Shown: one piece after another, positions 1-11,500 of the stretch
Layout of the letters: every line of letters begins with the position of its first letter
Numbering within the stretch: position 1 is the first letter of the stretch
Source: Ligula intestinalis
Lineage: Eukaryota; Platyhelminthes; Cestoda; Diphyllobothriidea; Diphyllobothriidae
NCBI GenBank assembly: GCA_036362985.1
Contig: JAYGXS010000004.1
Location: forward strand, 18,042,388-18,106,387
Direction: 5' to 3'
DNA length: 64,000 nucleotides
Program-made: the position numbers and the translations under genes
Notes under the pieces: model-generated
What the model saw: the letters and a program-made list of their open reading frames with translations, nothing else
Told to the model about the DNA's origin: nothing
Databases searched by the model: none

Positions 1-16
1 CCCCCCGAGTGCGCGC

Positions 17-213
17 GATGTACAGACAGATCCACAGGGGACTACAACAGCCGAGCAGGTGAGCGGGCGTGATGTGCGGACAGATCCACCAATGACTACA
101 ACAGCCATGCAGCCGATGAGAGACACACGAGGCCGTCACCAGTCCGGTTGCAGTCGCCCCCCGAGCGCGCGCGATGTGCGGACAGATCCACCGGAGATTA
201 CAACAGCCGAGCA
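17..213 (+). repeat. Three imperfect copies of a ~41-bp unit
   Basis: Units start near 17, 71 and 173. Each begins with GATGTGCGGACAGATCCAC or a close variant (the first has GATGTACAGACAG), followed by a stretch ending in CTACAACAGCC or TTACAACAGCC. Spacing is uneven (54 and 102 bases), so this is a decayed internal repetition rather than a regular satellite. The units lie inside the open frame at 59-430, in which two of them encode a repeated RDVRTDPP motif. Confidence 0.6.
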
Positions 214-430
214 TGTGACAGGGGTCACGCGAGGTCGTCTGCAGTCGCCCACGGAGAGGCAGAGGCCAATCCACGACCGACAGAATGATCAGGGTCGGTG
301 CATTGGGTCAACACCAATCAACGTCCAGCAGGACGACCAAGGTGCGCACGTAACGCACCCCTATCATACGAGACGGTCAGCAAGCCAAAACAAGTCAAGG
401 CAAGCAGGAGCAATCACCTTACCACTCTGA
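59..430 (+). other. Open frame, possible retroelement polyprotein tail
   Basis: A 123-residue open frame, GC-rich compared with the rest of the window, runs from near the window edge to a stop at 428-430. It is hydrophilic, rich in Arg, Thr and Gln, and holds two copies of RDVRTDPP. Near its C-terminus it reads HPYHTRRSA, which loosely resembles the Tyr/Thr-Arg-Ser tails that end many Gypsy-type pol proteins. The next 100 bases hold a purine/pyrimidine-biased stretch and a TATATATACA run (530-540), which would suit an LTR. No protease, RT or integrase is visible, as those would lie left of the window. It could equally be a chance frame in repeat DNA. Confidence 0.22.
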
Positions 431-980
431 TGATGGAAACAAGCGTGTTTTTGAAACGTCAGCACCACTACAGTGTGGTCCATGAAGGGGCCTTTTCTTC
501 TTCATCTTCTTTGGGGGATGAAGAGCGGGATATATATACATTGCCAGTTTAAAGGCAATTTTTATAATTGGTTTTAATTGGTAAAGCACCTCTTGGCACC
601 TTTTAAAACCTTGAAGGCAGGAAAAAACCTAAAACAAACTCCCTCTTTTGCCGTTAGTAGTGGTTTTGTTTTCATTTTGTGCTTGATAAATGCTGGGCGA
701 AATAGGGAGTTTGTTTCAAGTGAAAAAAAAACTGACTTAAAAGGTACGATACTAACGAAAGGTATGTACAGTTATAGATTGAGTTGACAGTCTAGCAGGA
801 AAAAACTGCAGATCGTTGAGTGACAATAGTTCGGGACGGGGAGGGGTGACAGAGAATCACAGTGTTCTTAGTCTTTCTCGAATGTCTGTCGGCGTAGAGT
901 TGCTCGTTGTTGGCTGAAGAATTAGCCATTTTGGGCCGCAGATTCAGCACTATCATCTTCAGCATGAGGCCTGGCAGGGT

Positions 981-1343
981 TCAAAGTCCACAAATGCCAT
1001 CAGAGTGAACGAGAAATTCCTCCGAGTCAGCACTCAAAATTCGTGGAAGTTGTCCTGAATGTAGAAAACTAGTGATAGCTCTCTTAAACAAAGTGTAGCT
1101 TTGCTGAGTTTTAATACTTCTGGGCAGCTTATTCCAGATTGCTATGGCGTTTACTGAAAATAATTGACGGCGTCTATCTGTGCATGACATAGGAAGAAAT
1201 AATAAAACATCTTGATGACCGACACGCCGACAGTGCTCGAGCTGCCTAACGATGGGGAGAGGATTCAAGATACGGCCATTCAAAGGTTTAAACAGTAAAA
1301 AAATGGTAGCCATCACGTTGACAATACCAAGGGGATGCACCAT
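981..1343 (-). pseudogene. Non-LTR retrotransposon RT C-terminal remnant
   Basis: A 120-residue frame on the minus strand ends in the layout that closes CR1/Jockey-type reverse transcriptases: a TDRRRQLFSVNAIAIWNKLP motif (compare the family pattern R..FF.VR..NLWN.LP), then a Phe-Lys-Arg 'SYTLFKRAITSFL' tail. The catalytic RT domain is absent, so this is a 5'-truncated copy. It has the same orientation as the larger LINE at 2395-5190 but the tail sequence differs clearly, so it is a separate insertion from another family. Function: none expected. Confidence 0.6.
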
Positions 1344-1989
1344 AGCGATCTCACATAGATGAGTAGAACTGCGTTATATTTCATTGGTTCTTGCAGGTTT
1401 ACGCTTTACACAAATCATCTAACGGAAAATCGCCCATTCCACAATTGCAACGCGTGCTCTCTGAGCATTTAATACCGGCCCTTCTGTCAGAGAACTGGAC
1501 GCACTTTCTTGGGTCCACAGATTGGATTTCGATTTGAAATGACTAATTTGCATGGAATGTATTTTAATGAATTTTGGGTCGACTGGATGCCATGCTTCAT
1601 AACTTAACCCTTGGATCTGTTTTTAAGAACGAATAGTTGATATTAAGAAAGAACGTATTTGCTGGTGGTTTTTAAGAATGTTCTTGTAGTCGATCGCATT
1701 TGTATGGTGGCTGGTTTCTTCGAACGCTACCGGTCTGTAAGTAATCTTCCACTGAATATACTTCCACTAATTGCCTAACTATTCCTGAAAGCCATTCACC
1801 TATTCGTCACCCCTGGATGCTCTGACAAACCAGAAAGTACGCTGGTATCAGTATCAGTATATTGAGTGATATGTAGGAAAAATTTCTTTGAGCGCCCTTT
1901 TTGTACATATGTGCAGTGATGGCAGAAAATTTGTTCTCAGACTGTTGGCGAGGCTAGTTGTCCTGTGTCATAGGATGAAAATAGGAGCA

Positions 1990-2095
1990 GGCAGTAAAAA
2001 AACTCCTCAGGGATTTTTAGGAGAAAAACTGTCGCTCTTGTGGGGGTTATGCGTGGGATTTAGGAGAAAAAAGGGGGTTCCAACGGGGGGGGGGG
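1990..2095 (+). repeat. Short repeat related to 9940-10025
   Basis: Both places share a CAGT(G)AAAAAAACTCCT(T/C)AGG start and an AGGAGAAAAACTGTCGC end, with different middles. The copy here continues into a run of nine or more G at about 2087. This looks like an old dispersed repeat; its type is unknown. Confidence 0.35.
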
Positions 2096-2398
2096 CATTG
2101 CAAAGGTTCTCAGGATCATCACCGTGTGGAAGCCGCGTCCTGATTCTTCCTTGCTGATTGCAGAGTCCGCCAACGGAACTAGAACAACATAGGCATCCGT
2201 CCAGATCGTCAACAGTCCGCTTTGGTTCGAAACAAGGGTGAATGTTAGGCCATCAGGTCTGGCTGATACGATCGCTAGCGGGGTAACCACCGCGGAGACC
2301 TTCGCATGAGACTATGCGTGGGAGGGCGTTATAAATAGCAAAAGTGAATGGATATAAAAACGAATTCTACTGAAAAATTGAAAGTAGTATTATTATTG

Positions 2399-4317
2399 TT
2401 AATTGTCAGCTCCGATCCATCTTGCACTGCTATATCGATCCAGTTTTTGCTTAAAACCCTCTAGCGATTCCAACATAACGAATTCCTGAGGAAGCGCATT
2501 CCACGCTCCGACCACCCTTTTTGAAAAGAAGTGCTTCCGAGCGTCCAGTCTGACCCCTGTCACTTTGAATTTGAGAGGATAACCCCTCAGATTCTTGGTC
2601 GTTGCTAATTTGAAAAAATCCCTTGATATAAGACAGCAGTCTTGAAGACGTAATACGCGGAATGCTAGTATCAGGTCCCCCGAAGCTGCCTGTAGCGCAA
2701 TTGGAAGAGGTTGAGATTCGACAGCCGTGTTTCATAAGGCTGCGAGCCCTGCCCCATAACAAATTTGGTTGCGCGCCGTTATACCTTTTCCAGGATGTTG
2801 ATGTCTTTCGTGGCCCAGGGTCTCCAAGCTTGGATAGCGGATTCTAGGTGCGGTCGTACGAAGGTTCCGAAGACTTTTGTGAAGCACTCTTCATTGACGG
2901 TAGAAAAAGCTCGTCTGACGAGGTATAGGATTGACATCGCGGACTTGGCTACCTTTGTACAATGCAGGGAGGGTTTAAACGAGGGCGTGATCCAGACTCC
3001 CAAGTTTTTCTGGGCATTCATTTTCTTCAATGGTATGTCATTCAGTCAGTAAGCCGTGCCGTTTGAAGAACCGGATTTGCCGACTCGAATGGTGGTACAC
3101 TTGCTCTCATTGAACGGTAAGAGCCAGTCCGCCGACCATTTTTGAAGTCTATTTAAATTTTCCTGTAAGTGCACTTCGTCAGCCGCAGTTTGAATTACGC
3201 TCCAAAGTTTTATATCATCGGCGAACATGGTGATACCGCAATCCAGTTCGCGGACACAGTCGTTGATGTAGATAACAAACAAGATAGGGCCGAGAACGGA
3301 GCCTTGGGGAACACCACTCTCAACCTCAACCTTGGCTGACTGTTTGTCGCTGATGTGGACAGTTTGCGAGCGACCGATTAGGAAACTTTTTATCCACGCA
3401 AGGAGCCTACCCCTTACTCGAATGCGGCTGAGTTTATAAAAGAGGCGGTGGTGAGGCACGCTATCGAAAGCCTTTTTGAAGTCAATGTAGACAGCATGCA
3501 CCGAGTTTCTACAATCGACTGCCTCAGTCCACCGTTCTAAACAGTAGAGCAAGTTTGTTTCGCAGGACTTACGTCTACGAATACCATGCTGAGCATCCGA
3601 TAGCAGATGGGGTTTTTTCCAGGAACTGCATAAGTTGTTGCTTGATAATTTTTTCCATGATTTTGCAGCAGATTGCAGTAAGGCTGACCGGTTGGTAGTT
3701 ATTCGCTGAGACCCGGCTTCCCCCTTGCATAGCGGCGTAATCCTCGCGGATTTCCAATCTACTGGTAGGCATCCGGTCTCGAAGGAGGTTTGGAAGAGCA
3801 AAGAGAGTGGTTTGGCCAACTCATTGGCGAGCTCCTTCAAAATCTTGGCTGGTACGTCGTCGGGACCTGGTGACTCAGATTCTTTTAACCTTAAGAGTTC
3901 CTTAAGAACAACAGCCTCGGGGAACTGGACAGTCTCAACTATTGTATCCACTTCGGTGTCGTCGGTGGGTCGATCGTATGCCGTTTCCTTTGTGAAGACT
4001 GACCGGAAAAATTTCGAAAGATGATCAGCACTTGCTTCATAATCTATCAAGTCTCTTCCCTCAGCGGTCCTTAGCAGGGGTATCGAATCCTTGTTTTTGG
4101 TGCTCTGCCTGAAGTAACTGTAGAACAGTTTGGGGTTCACTGTGGCCTGGTTTAGCAGGTCTGCTTCAAAAGCCCGTCTTGTTTTGAGAAAAAGACCCTT
4201 GACCCGGTTTCTCTGAGTTTTGTAGGCACTGACAAATGCGGGAATCTTGTCTGATAGCAGTTTTTCCACAGCTTCTGCTTTTTGTTCACTTCTATTTTTA
4301 AGGCCTGCGTAAGCCAT
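2399..4317 (-). pseudogene. LINE reverse transcriptase, several frameshifts
   Basis: The main frame (4317-3046) carries RT motifs in order: the finger region with PGPDDVPAKIL, GCLPVDWKSARITPL, motif A as VYIDFKKAFDSV, GVPQGSVLGPILFVIYIND, and the catalytic FADDIKLW (motif C). Between about 3725 and 3610 the main frame turns to nonsense while another frame carries the expected NNYQPVSLTAICCKIMEKII segment, so two near-compensating indels hit this spot. After 3046 the frame shifts again: NLGVWITPSFKPSLHC and RPHLESAIQAWRPW lie at 3030-2779, and the tail with HFFSKRVVGAWNALPQEF and LDRYSSARWIGADN runs to the stop at 2399. The catalytic Asp residues are intact, but the protein cannot be made from this copy. 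Confidence 0.82.
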
Positions 4318-5186
4318 CGCGGTCTAGTGGTCACCTTTTTTCGCGAAATTGGACAGTGGTTGTCGATGAGTCTGTGCAGTGTGTTCCGGAACGCTTCCCA
4401 GCCCGCAGTTATGTTTCCAGAAAAAAGAGGTTCCCACTCGGCGCGCGTGAGTCCAGTATTAATTCGATCGAAATCGCCTCGCCAAATATTTCTTTTGGCT
4501 GTTGAAGGTCTCTCCGGTATTGAGAATAACGAGTACTCCCATAGCAGTGCAACATGGTCACTTTTACCTAGTGGTGGGAGACGACACTTCGTCGATGCTG
4601 TCCTGCGATTTCGTGAGAACGAGGTCCAGACGGACTGTTGGCCATCGCGCATCATTGTCGGAAAAGTGACGTGTTGCGTGAGAAATAACTTTAGAGTCAT
4701 GCTCAGAAGGCAACTGTCGAAGGTTAGATCGGAGCTATGTGCGCAGGCCGCACCCCAGTCGATATGAGGTGTATTAAAGTCCCCCATAATCAGGATGTCC
4801 GATCGTGCAGTAATCCTTTCCAGCTCCTCTAGCAAGGAGGCATTCACTACGGGCTCTCTTCTCGGTGGTCGGTATAGTGTCATGACATCGAGGTTGGGTG
4901 CACCTGGTACTTTAATGGAGAGCCAGATGTCTTCGGAAGTACACGCCAGTTTATCCGTTTTGTCTAAAACTGTGAGTCCAGTGTTCACGTATGTTGCTAA
5001 GCCACCGCCTTGACGAACTTCTCTGTCTTTTCTGAACAGTTGATTGCCAGCTATGGATACCTCGCCGTTGGCTACGTGTTCAGACAGCCAAGTTTCGGTT
5101 ATTGAAACTATATCTGGTGATAATTCAAAGGCATGAATCTTCAGCTCGTCTAGCTTTGATAGCATACTCTGTGCATTTGTGTACAT
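4152..5186 (-). pseudogene. LINE EEP endonuclease domain
   Basis: This frame begins MYTNAQSMLSKLDEL, the usual start of a CR1 endonuclease core ('YTNARSL..K..EL'). It continues with the metal-binding and catalytic landmarks SITETWL (Glu), GGGLATYV, ILIMGDFNTPHIDW (the GDFN box) and GKSDHVALLW (the SDH box). All principal catalytic residues are visible. The protein nicks target DNA to prime reverse transcription. The frame ends in out-of-frame sequence after the linker (LWKNCYQT...), and the RT continues in another frame from about 4317, so at least one indel separates the two domains. Nothing is visible upstream of the first Met that would restore an ORF1. Confidence 0.8.
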
Positions 5187-5520
5187 GAAATTTAACTTTC
5201 TGTTTGCTCGAGAAGATTAGGTCGTTCTGAGGACACCTTTGCCTGTGTACTGTCAAGTCATTTTTCGATTGCTTACTCTGCCATTAAATTTCACACTTTT
5301 TTTGCCATGGTTTTATTCTTACACCAAGTTTTGACACATCTCTTTTTACTTCCTTGAAAACAGTGTGAACAATTGTGAGGGTCCGATCTTTCATCGTTAT
5401 GATTTTCTGCCGAGTACGGACTGCTTTTGGCCCATGTTTGGTGTTAAGCAACGAAAAATAACTGCATGCTACCACGTTTTTGTACAGAAGTGTTTCCCTT
5501 TTAGCGATTGTACTCCCCAA

Positions 5521-5862
5521 TTGGGTCAACTAAATTAACCAAATCTGCCAAACCTCCTTAAAAGTCAGCCAAGTAATCATTCTAGTGAATTCTAGATGAT
5601 TGCTTAGAAAATCCTGCCTGAGCAGTCAGCTTGCTATTACAGAATGGTGGATTACATACGAGCGGCAAATTTGAACGGGTAGTATCGATCCAAGTGTGAT
5701 TAAATTCACGGTGTGAAGCGTGGCATTCGTAGCTCAAGTAGGTAGAGCGTTGGCTTGCATATAAGGCCCTCCCTCCTATGCGGGTTCGAATCCTGCCGAA
5801 TACCGCGAGTTTTTCACAGTTGGGTAAACTAAATGAACCAAATCTGCCAAACCTCCTTAATA
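5521..5862 (+). mobile_element. tRNA-headed SINE bounded by direct repeats (copy 1)
   Basis: A unit of about 300 bases is bounded by a 42-base direct repeat at 5521-5562 and 5820-5861 (TTGGGTCAACTAAATTAACC, then AAATCTGCCAAACCTCCTTAA; three or so mismatches). Inside lie a body sequence and, near the 3' end, a tRNA-like segment at 5722-5804. Two other copies are in the window: 44895-45160 (plus) and 58546-58796 (minus). The same flanking motif occurs next to the copies at 44895 and 58546, so the repeat may be normally arranged head-to-tail. Transcription by RNA polymerase III from the tRNA-like A and B boxes is the usual mode for SINEs; this is inferred from family knowledge. Confidence 0.7.
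5722..5804 (+). other. tRNA-like segment inside SINE
   Basis: Acceptor halves GGCATTC and GAATACC pair at six of seven positions. The D arm is GCTC..GAGC within an A-box-like TAGCTCAAGTAGG. The T arm is GCGGG TTCGAAT CCTGC with a B box GGGTTCGAATCC. The anticodon arm does not fold cleanly and there is extra sequence before the T arm, so this is a tRNA-derived SINE promoter head and not a working tRNA gene. A TTGCATA loop hints at tRNA-Ala (TGC) ancestry, weakly. Confidence 0.6.
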
Positions 5863-6602
5863 ATTTTACTCCCACCTAAGGCCATTGCGAAAATGCATTT
5901 AACTAGATTGATTCCGAGGTATATTGTTCGAAGTTTTATAATTGAAGCAGGCCATGGATGATGACAAATGTACACAGCCAGAGGGCATGTGCCTCCCGAT
6001 GGAGTCCAATTGCCAACTTTCCGCAGTTGCCATGGTTCTCTATCGTCCACGCTATCACAACACCTCTTGCAGCTGTGCAATCTCGGCCCAAATTTCCATT
6101 CATCTATCTATCTGGCAAGAAGGTCCTTTTTGCTTGGGTCTGCTTGACTTTTGGATTATGGTAGTCCATGATCGCTTTTGCATGCGTTTAAATCCTGAGC
6201 GGATAAAGAACTGACATGGGGTTCTTTCAGCGAACACCCTCATTGTTCTGACTGACGAAAAACATCTAGGCGTAGAATGGTCATAAAAACAACAACATTT
6301 TTTCTCTCTCGCACATTTTTGGTAGGTGATATCTTGCAATTCCGAGGCAATTTCGCAAGGCAACCTATGCGAACATTCGGATGCTATCAACCGTGCAGCA
6401 ATCCTCAGAAAACTATCGGCAGATAATCGTAACAGAAGTTGCGGATCAGCAGTAGGTCAGCTTGTCTATTGGCAGCGCTCTGTTAATCGCAATTGGTGGA
6501 TGCTTGAATTCAGGATTAGTATAGCACCGAACAGCTGGAAACCAACTCGCGGGGTCTACAATATCCCACTGGCTGAAAACTTTTCTTTGTTGTCCTTTTC
6601 AG
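5863..6602. other. Upstream flank of first visible exon, no feature recognised
   Basis: This 740-base stretch precedes the first recognised exon. Short open frames exist on both strands but none shows a protein motif, a biased composition or a consistent splice context. It ends with a good pyrimidine tract and acceptor (TTGTCCTTTTCAG ending at 6602), so at least the last part is intron belonging to the gene at 6603. The preceding exon is not identified here. Confidence 0.5.
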
Positions 6603-7241
6603 TCCAAGTAAGCCAACGACGTTAGGCAGACGTTCTTCTAAGGTCAGCATGAACATTCCCATCCGAGTGGTCAAAGGCAGCAGTGAAACGGAAGGAAAAA
6701 CTCTCGCGGAAACCCCGACAGTCTCCAGTTCGACGCCTGTCTACGAGATCCCCAGCCATGGCCTAACTCCCGACGATCGTCAACTTCTATGGCAACTCTG
6801 GGCGCAAGTAGAACCGCTGTTTGACCAGAACAATACACCGCCCCCGAAACCGCCAATACCACCTAGTGCAGACGAGCCGTCCTCGCCACCATTTTCTAGC
6901 GCTGGGGAGTCCCTGGCCACGGACTCGGGCATCCTCAGTGACGCCAGTCTCGAGTTCTTCCCTTCAACCAGAACCTACACGAACGTGCGTGCGGACACCA
7001 AGCTGAACGCCTATCTCCGATCGTTAGCTGAGGCTGTCGAAGGCCAGCAGTCATTTAAACCAAGCTTCAGCCAGGATCCTCATCATGTAATGAGCACTTC
7101 AACACATACAACAGCCGATGAGGAGTCTATATATGCCTCCTTGGATGGCTGCCCTAGCATCTTGCACCAAAATGGTGGTCATCGTCCGCCATCACCGACG
7201 CCACCGAATCTGCCGCCACGAAATGGAAGATTGAACTGCGG
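6603..7241 (+). CDS. Exon A of uncharacterised Ser/Pro-rich protein
   Basis: This exon lies between an acceptor (CCTTTTCAG ending at 6602) and a donor (GCGG then GTATGG at 7242). It encodes 212 full codons plus one base at the start and two at the end. The frame is open from the acceptor, so the Met at 6649 may be internal or the start. The product is Ser/Pro/Thr-rich: an IPIRVVKG segment, an amphipathic LTPDDRQLLWQLWAQVEPLF stretch, then PPPKPPIPP, an SGILSDASLEFFP acidic-serine patch, and a C-terminal PPSPTPPNLPPR, which are possible SH3/WW ligands. No catalytic domain is visible. The donor is weak (GTATGG); if it is not used, the frame stops at 7254. Two bases (GG) carried over plus one from 23864 make a Gly codon, so the next exon joins in phase. 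The family is unrecognised; a scaffold or adaptor role is inference only. Confidence 0.65.
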
Positions 7242-8448
7242 GTATGGAGAATGATTTGAGCAGACGCTTTCTCTTTATAACTTTACTTATGCGTGTTTTT
7301 CTCTATCATCCACGTAATGGACCGGTTTAGAAATATCAAGTGTATGGCCCTCTCTTTCATTGGGATAAGCTGTTGATATTATTGACAGAGAGGTTAGAGA
7401 TGCACGGGTTCATCCATAGCTTCAGCACACCAGCTTGGGGCTATGATCTTTTACTAATTGATAGGCATAGTCAAATTTGCTAGTATAGAACATTCACCAT
7501 TTCAAAATACTGATGTGACTTGTGAGTGTTTGGTACATACCTGCTTTCTTAGACTGGTGCAAACTTAACTCTGGGATCATAAACTGCTTTAACATGAGAA
7601 CTCACAGCTCGTTTGTTTCGCAAATCTAGGCTGTTGTATCGTCCACCACTTGCTGTTTGCCATATCAATTTAAAATTAGGGCCTATTAATAATGCCTACT
7701 TGCATTTATAGCTTGAATAATAACCCTCTCGTACGACGGAAACCCTCTACTTGGCTTATTTTATCCCAGTGTTAAATAGGCCGTTTTCCTTAGCCTAAAC
7801 TTTGCTATGCCTATATTTTAATGCCCCCCCCCTGTCTCAGAGTAAATCTAGTTGAATCTTCGATGAGTTATTTTTGGTGAAACTCTGGGACAAACCGCTC
7901 ACTCTCATTGATGCAATTCCCCCGCGCCTTGTCGGAATTTATCCCAGAAGTTAAAAGAGGACGGCTAACCACGCGTCCACAGTAGATAGACGACTGTACA
8001 TGGGCAATTTTTACCCTAAACATTTTGATTCCCTTCGGAAGGAAACCTGCAATGTCGACTCAACTTATTTTGTATTCGCTAGTTGCTTTTCCAGGGTAAT
8101 AACATTTAGCAAAAAACCCTGAACTGTCCACCTAAGTATTTCCACAGAACTCTGGTTTAGGATGTCAGATTTTTTTCGCCTTGCTTTTTTTATTGCACAA
8201 AATATATAATTAACTAGTCGAAAGAGAGTGCGGCGATAGCAAGCTGTAGTCGATTTAGAAAAAAATGCCTAGTAATTGCATGCATCTACAGAGTTGAAAT
8301 TACATGGTCTTTTATTCTACAGCAACGACGGAAGTTGACCTCATGTAATATGGCTTCTTCTTTTAATATTGTGTACTCAAAACTGACGTTTAAAACCTCA
8401 TTTGCAGAAGGTTGTACCCTGGACTTTGATCGTCGGCAGCTAAGCGGG

Positions 8449-8526
8449 TAGGATATGGAAGCAAGTAATCCCCGAATTACGAGTGAGCTTATGTCGACTT
8501 CCTCGTAATGGTTAGGTTTAGGACAC
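8449..8526 (+). repeat. 77-bp dispersed repeat, copy 1
   Basis: The sequence from AGGATATGGAAGCAAGTAAT through CCCCGAATTACGA to TGGTTAGGTTTAGGACAC recurs at 12893-12970 in the same orientation, with only a handful of differences across about 77 bases. No coding potential or terminal repeats are evident. Sequence on either side of the two copies is unrelated, so it is a short mobile or conserved unit of unknown type. Confidence 0.75.
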
Positions 8527-11500
8527 TGAAAAAGGACACACATGGAATAAAGCGCAAAACGCCCGTAACATGGGGCTTATCTATTCCCGTGTCTAACTGT
8601 TCTGTACATGGTGCAACCGTTTATGCCCTGATGATCAACCCCTTTTGATTAGATGTATGCTTACAGGCATTTACACATTCGCAGGCGACCCGGTTCCATT
8701 AGTCTCCCCGGTACGCAACGGGGACTTGTGTGTGGTCGTTTTTAAAATGAATCAGACCTGCATTCCATTAATCGCACTGTCTCTTTCAACAACCAGATGA
8801 ATTCTGAAGCAATGGAAAGTGTAGTTGACTGCAGATGGTTGCCGGTGCAATAATAAAAATAAAACTGATCCGTTCCTCAGCGTCACATGTGATTTACTCC
8901 CTAACTACATGTGAATAGAGATTAAAAAGTGAGAGGGAGGGGAGTCTAGGAGCGAAAAGAATTGCGAATCAAATCGGGTAGCAAGGCTCTAATTCTGGAA
9001 ACCCGGAAACTTATTAGTTTAGTTTAACTAGGGGGCTATTTTTCCAGCGTAAGGACGTGGATTGGTACGACAAGTTGTAGGCGTTTAAGCTCGTTGAGTG
9101 CACCAAAGAATACGGCGATGTGGACGGATTGTAACTGTTTCAGTAAGGTCCAGCACCATCAATCCGCTAGTCCCACAGGTTTGAACCTCTCAAAAAAGTA
9201 TAAGGATCTTCAGAACGTTGCAGTTATAAAACTGCGTTCTCTGTGAAGTTAAATTTAAAATTTAACACTTCCTCAATAATTTCGGGACTGTTTTTAGAAG
9301 TCTGATATTCCAGTTGTATGTTTAAAATTCTCAGTTTTGTTGTTGTGACTAGTGATTACTAAAAAGGAAAAAAGAGCTTAGTTGGAGTTTGGAGCTACCA
9401 ATCAAGTTGCCACCATCAGCGTATCTGTGACTGGCTGTCTGTGTTCCAGTTGGACGCTGGTCGCCTTATTAATTTTCAGCGCAATTCTCTTCAGAGGCTT
9501 GTGAACTAAATATTACGGTCAGTCATACAATAAATTGCGTGAAGGATGCATTTTCACCAGTTCTAGACCTAACCATACAATATACGCTAACTTACATCGA
9601 ACCCGTAACCTAACTACGGACCGTTATGTTTACCACAACCTTAACCATTCCCCTTCTCTTAAACCTAGTGTTAAGGCATATCCGAATATCTTTGGCATGT
9701 AGCGCCAAGACACTTGTATTGCGGGGATTTCTAATTTTATGACCCATCAGTATTTTTGCAAGAGGATTTTACAGTGACGTTTAGGTATTAATGCTTGCTC
9801 AGAGGGTCAGGTCAGGTCAGGTTTTTTGAGGGAAATATAGGTAAATACCTTTGAACTCCCAATTGGTACAGTTTTTTCAATGCATTTGATCTACAGAACA
9901 TTTCAGATCAGTGGCGTTGCCAGAAATTTGAGGGCCGACAGTGAAAAAACTCCTTAGGCATTGTTTAGAAGTCTAGGGGTTTGAATGCCATTTGAGAGAT
10001 TTAAGGAGAAAAACTGTCGCCCGGGGGAGAGGGGGTGCAGAGTATATTCGAAGCTGATGGTCTGTGCTAAAAGTGTTTGAAGCACGTCAGGGAGAGTCCA
10101 TCGCGGTTTTCGCCATCATACCAAGGGTCCCACGAAGATAAGTTTGCGGAGGTCACGCGAACCACATCGAGTGTCGGCAATGCGCCCATCGTGCACCCTT
10201 GTTGGTTTAACGAGTCTGCCTGCTAATTGACAGAATAAATATAATCGGTAGATTTCTCAACAAACATATTACTGAAAATTAGCGAGTAGTATGTTTTTTT
10301 TATAATGTGATTATTCCACAATTTGCATTCGGCAACTGGCAGTTTATTGTCGGGGGCTCAGTGGCTACTTGTTCTAACTTAATAGTGTCGTAAGCATGCC
10401 TACAGGGTGCGGAACTTCCTCGTATTTTTCACCTAAGCACTCTTAGTATCGTTTACAAGCAAATCAAAAGGCCTTCGTACCCCTTGGAAAAGGTCACGTC
10501 TCGGAATATTTTCTGTACGTTCTCAGCGTTGTCTTCATTTGTGTGCATATTCATAGTTTTTTTTCATGCTGCAACCAGATTATTTTTCTTTCTGCATGCG
10601 TCACTTTTTGATTGCCCAGTTCAGTCCAATTTTGGTTGCACATTTGGACTGCCTATGCTACGTTTGCAGTCTGAGTTTGAGTTGCTCAGCTCATGCCCAC
10701 TACTTTTTATGCCTAGCAATTATATAGTTTAACAGTTTGAATTATAAATTTATCCAGAAGGTATTATATCCCTACGCGTGTGATTGCGAAGAAGAAGCGA
10801 CTTTCTGAAAACAACCACTTCAAACAGCAGCTTCCCCAGCTCGTCAATTCGGGCCTGTTTGTTGGAGTTGTGGCCGCTCTCGATTATTTCGGCGTACGAG
10901 GAGCTTTCTGGAATGTATTGGACTACGACGTGCCGCGGTCTTATTTCACGCTGTACTCCTCTCGCGGAAACTTCTCAAATACTTGGGCTGGTCGCGTGAC
11001 TACAACTTGAGGACGACTCGGTGCCGCAGAGCACACTGATTGGATGCCCGTGTGTATCTGGCAGCTTAGGCCGCCAATCCCTTCTTCCTAGCCAGCTGTC
11101 TACTCGCAGTTAAATAAAAGAATACTGTTCTTGCTATAACGAGACCGTCAGTAGACGTCTGGCTTTGAGAGTGCCAGTGATTGCATCAATTGGATGACCG
11201 ACTCAGGCAGCGCAATGATGCGTGGGAGAGGCAAAACAGTGTGAGGTGGGGTCTGAGACTCGAGTTCCAAGCTATTAGAGCAGCTTTTCTCACTAAAAAT
11301 AGTCAGAAGCGCCTCGAAACTATCACGGGGTGATAAAAGTATGAGGGCGGGAGCCCACCAAGTGATGGAATACCTCAACGCCAGCAGGCGGGAGAGCCCG
11401 GCCGCAATGGCCCCTTAGTATTATGGTCTCTATGGCACACTTACTCGGATGGGTTTCGGGCCGTCACCCGCCAGTCAGGGGTGTGTGGCATTCATAGACG

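Larger units (their letters stand above)
2395..5190 (-). mobile_element. CR1-like LINE, frameshifted copy
   Basis: The minus strand encodes, in order, an endonuclease/exonuclease/phosphatase (EEP) endonuclease, a reverse transcriptase and the Trp-containing C-terminal tail of a CR1-type non-LTR retrotransposon. The parts are spread over different frames, so the copy is inactive. The 3' end is clear: the coding region stops with TAA at 2399-2401, directly followed on the minus strand by a short CAATAATAATAC repeat, as CR1 elements end in short microsatellite-like repeats rather than poly(A). The 5' end near 5190 lacks an upstream ORF1 and is probably truncated. Element type rests on motif order and tail structure; no phylogeny was run. 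Confidence 0.85.

Noticed and set aside
4282..5013. Plus-strand frames over the LINE
   Set aside because: Antisense shadows of the endonuclease coding strand.
10780..11120. Overlapping frames followed by AATAAAAG
   Set aside because: Two plus-strand frames are open but neither shows a domain, and their splice phase does not fit the gene; an AATAAA-like word alone is not evidence of a 3' end.
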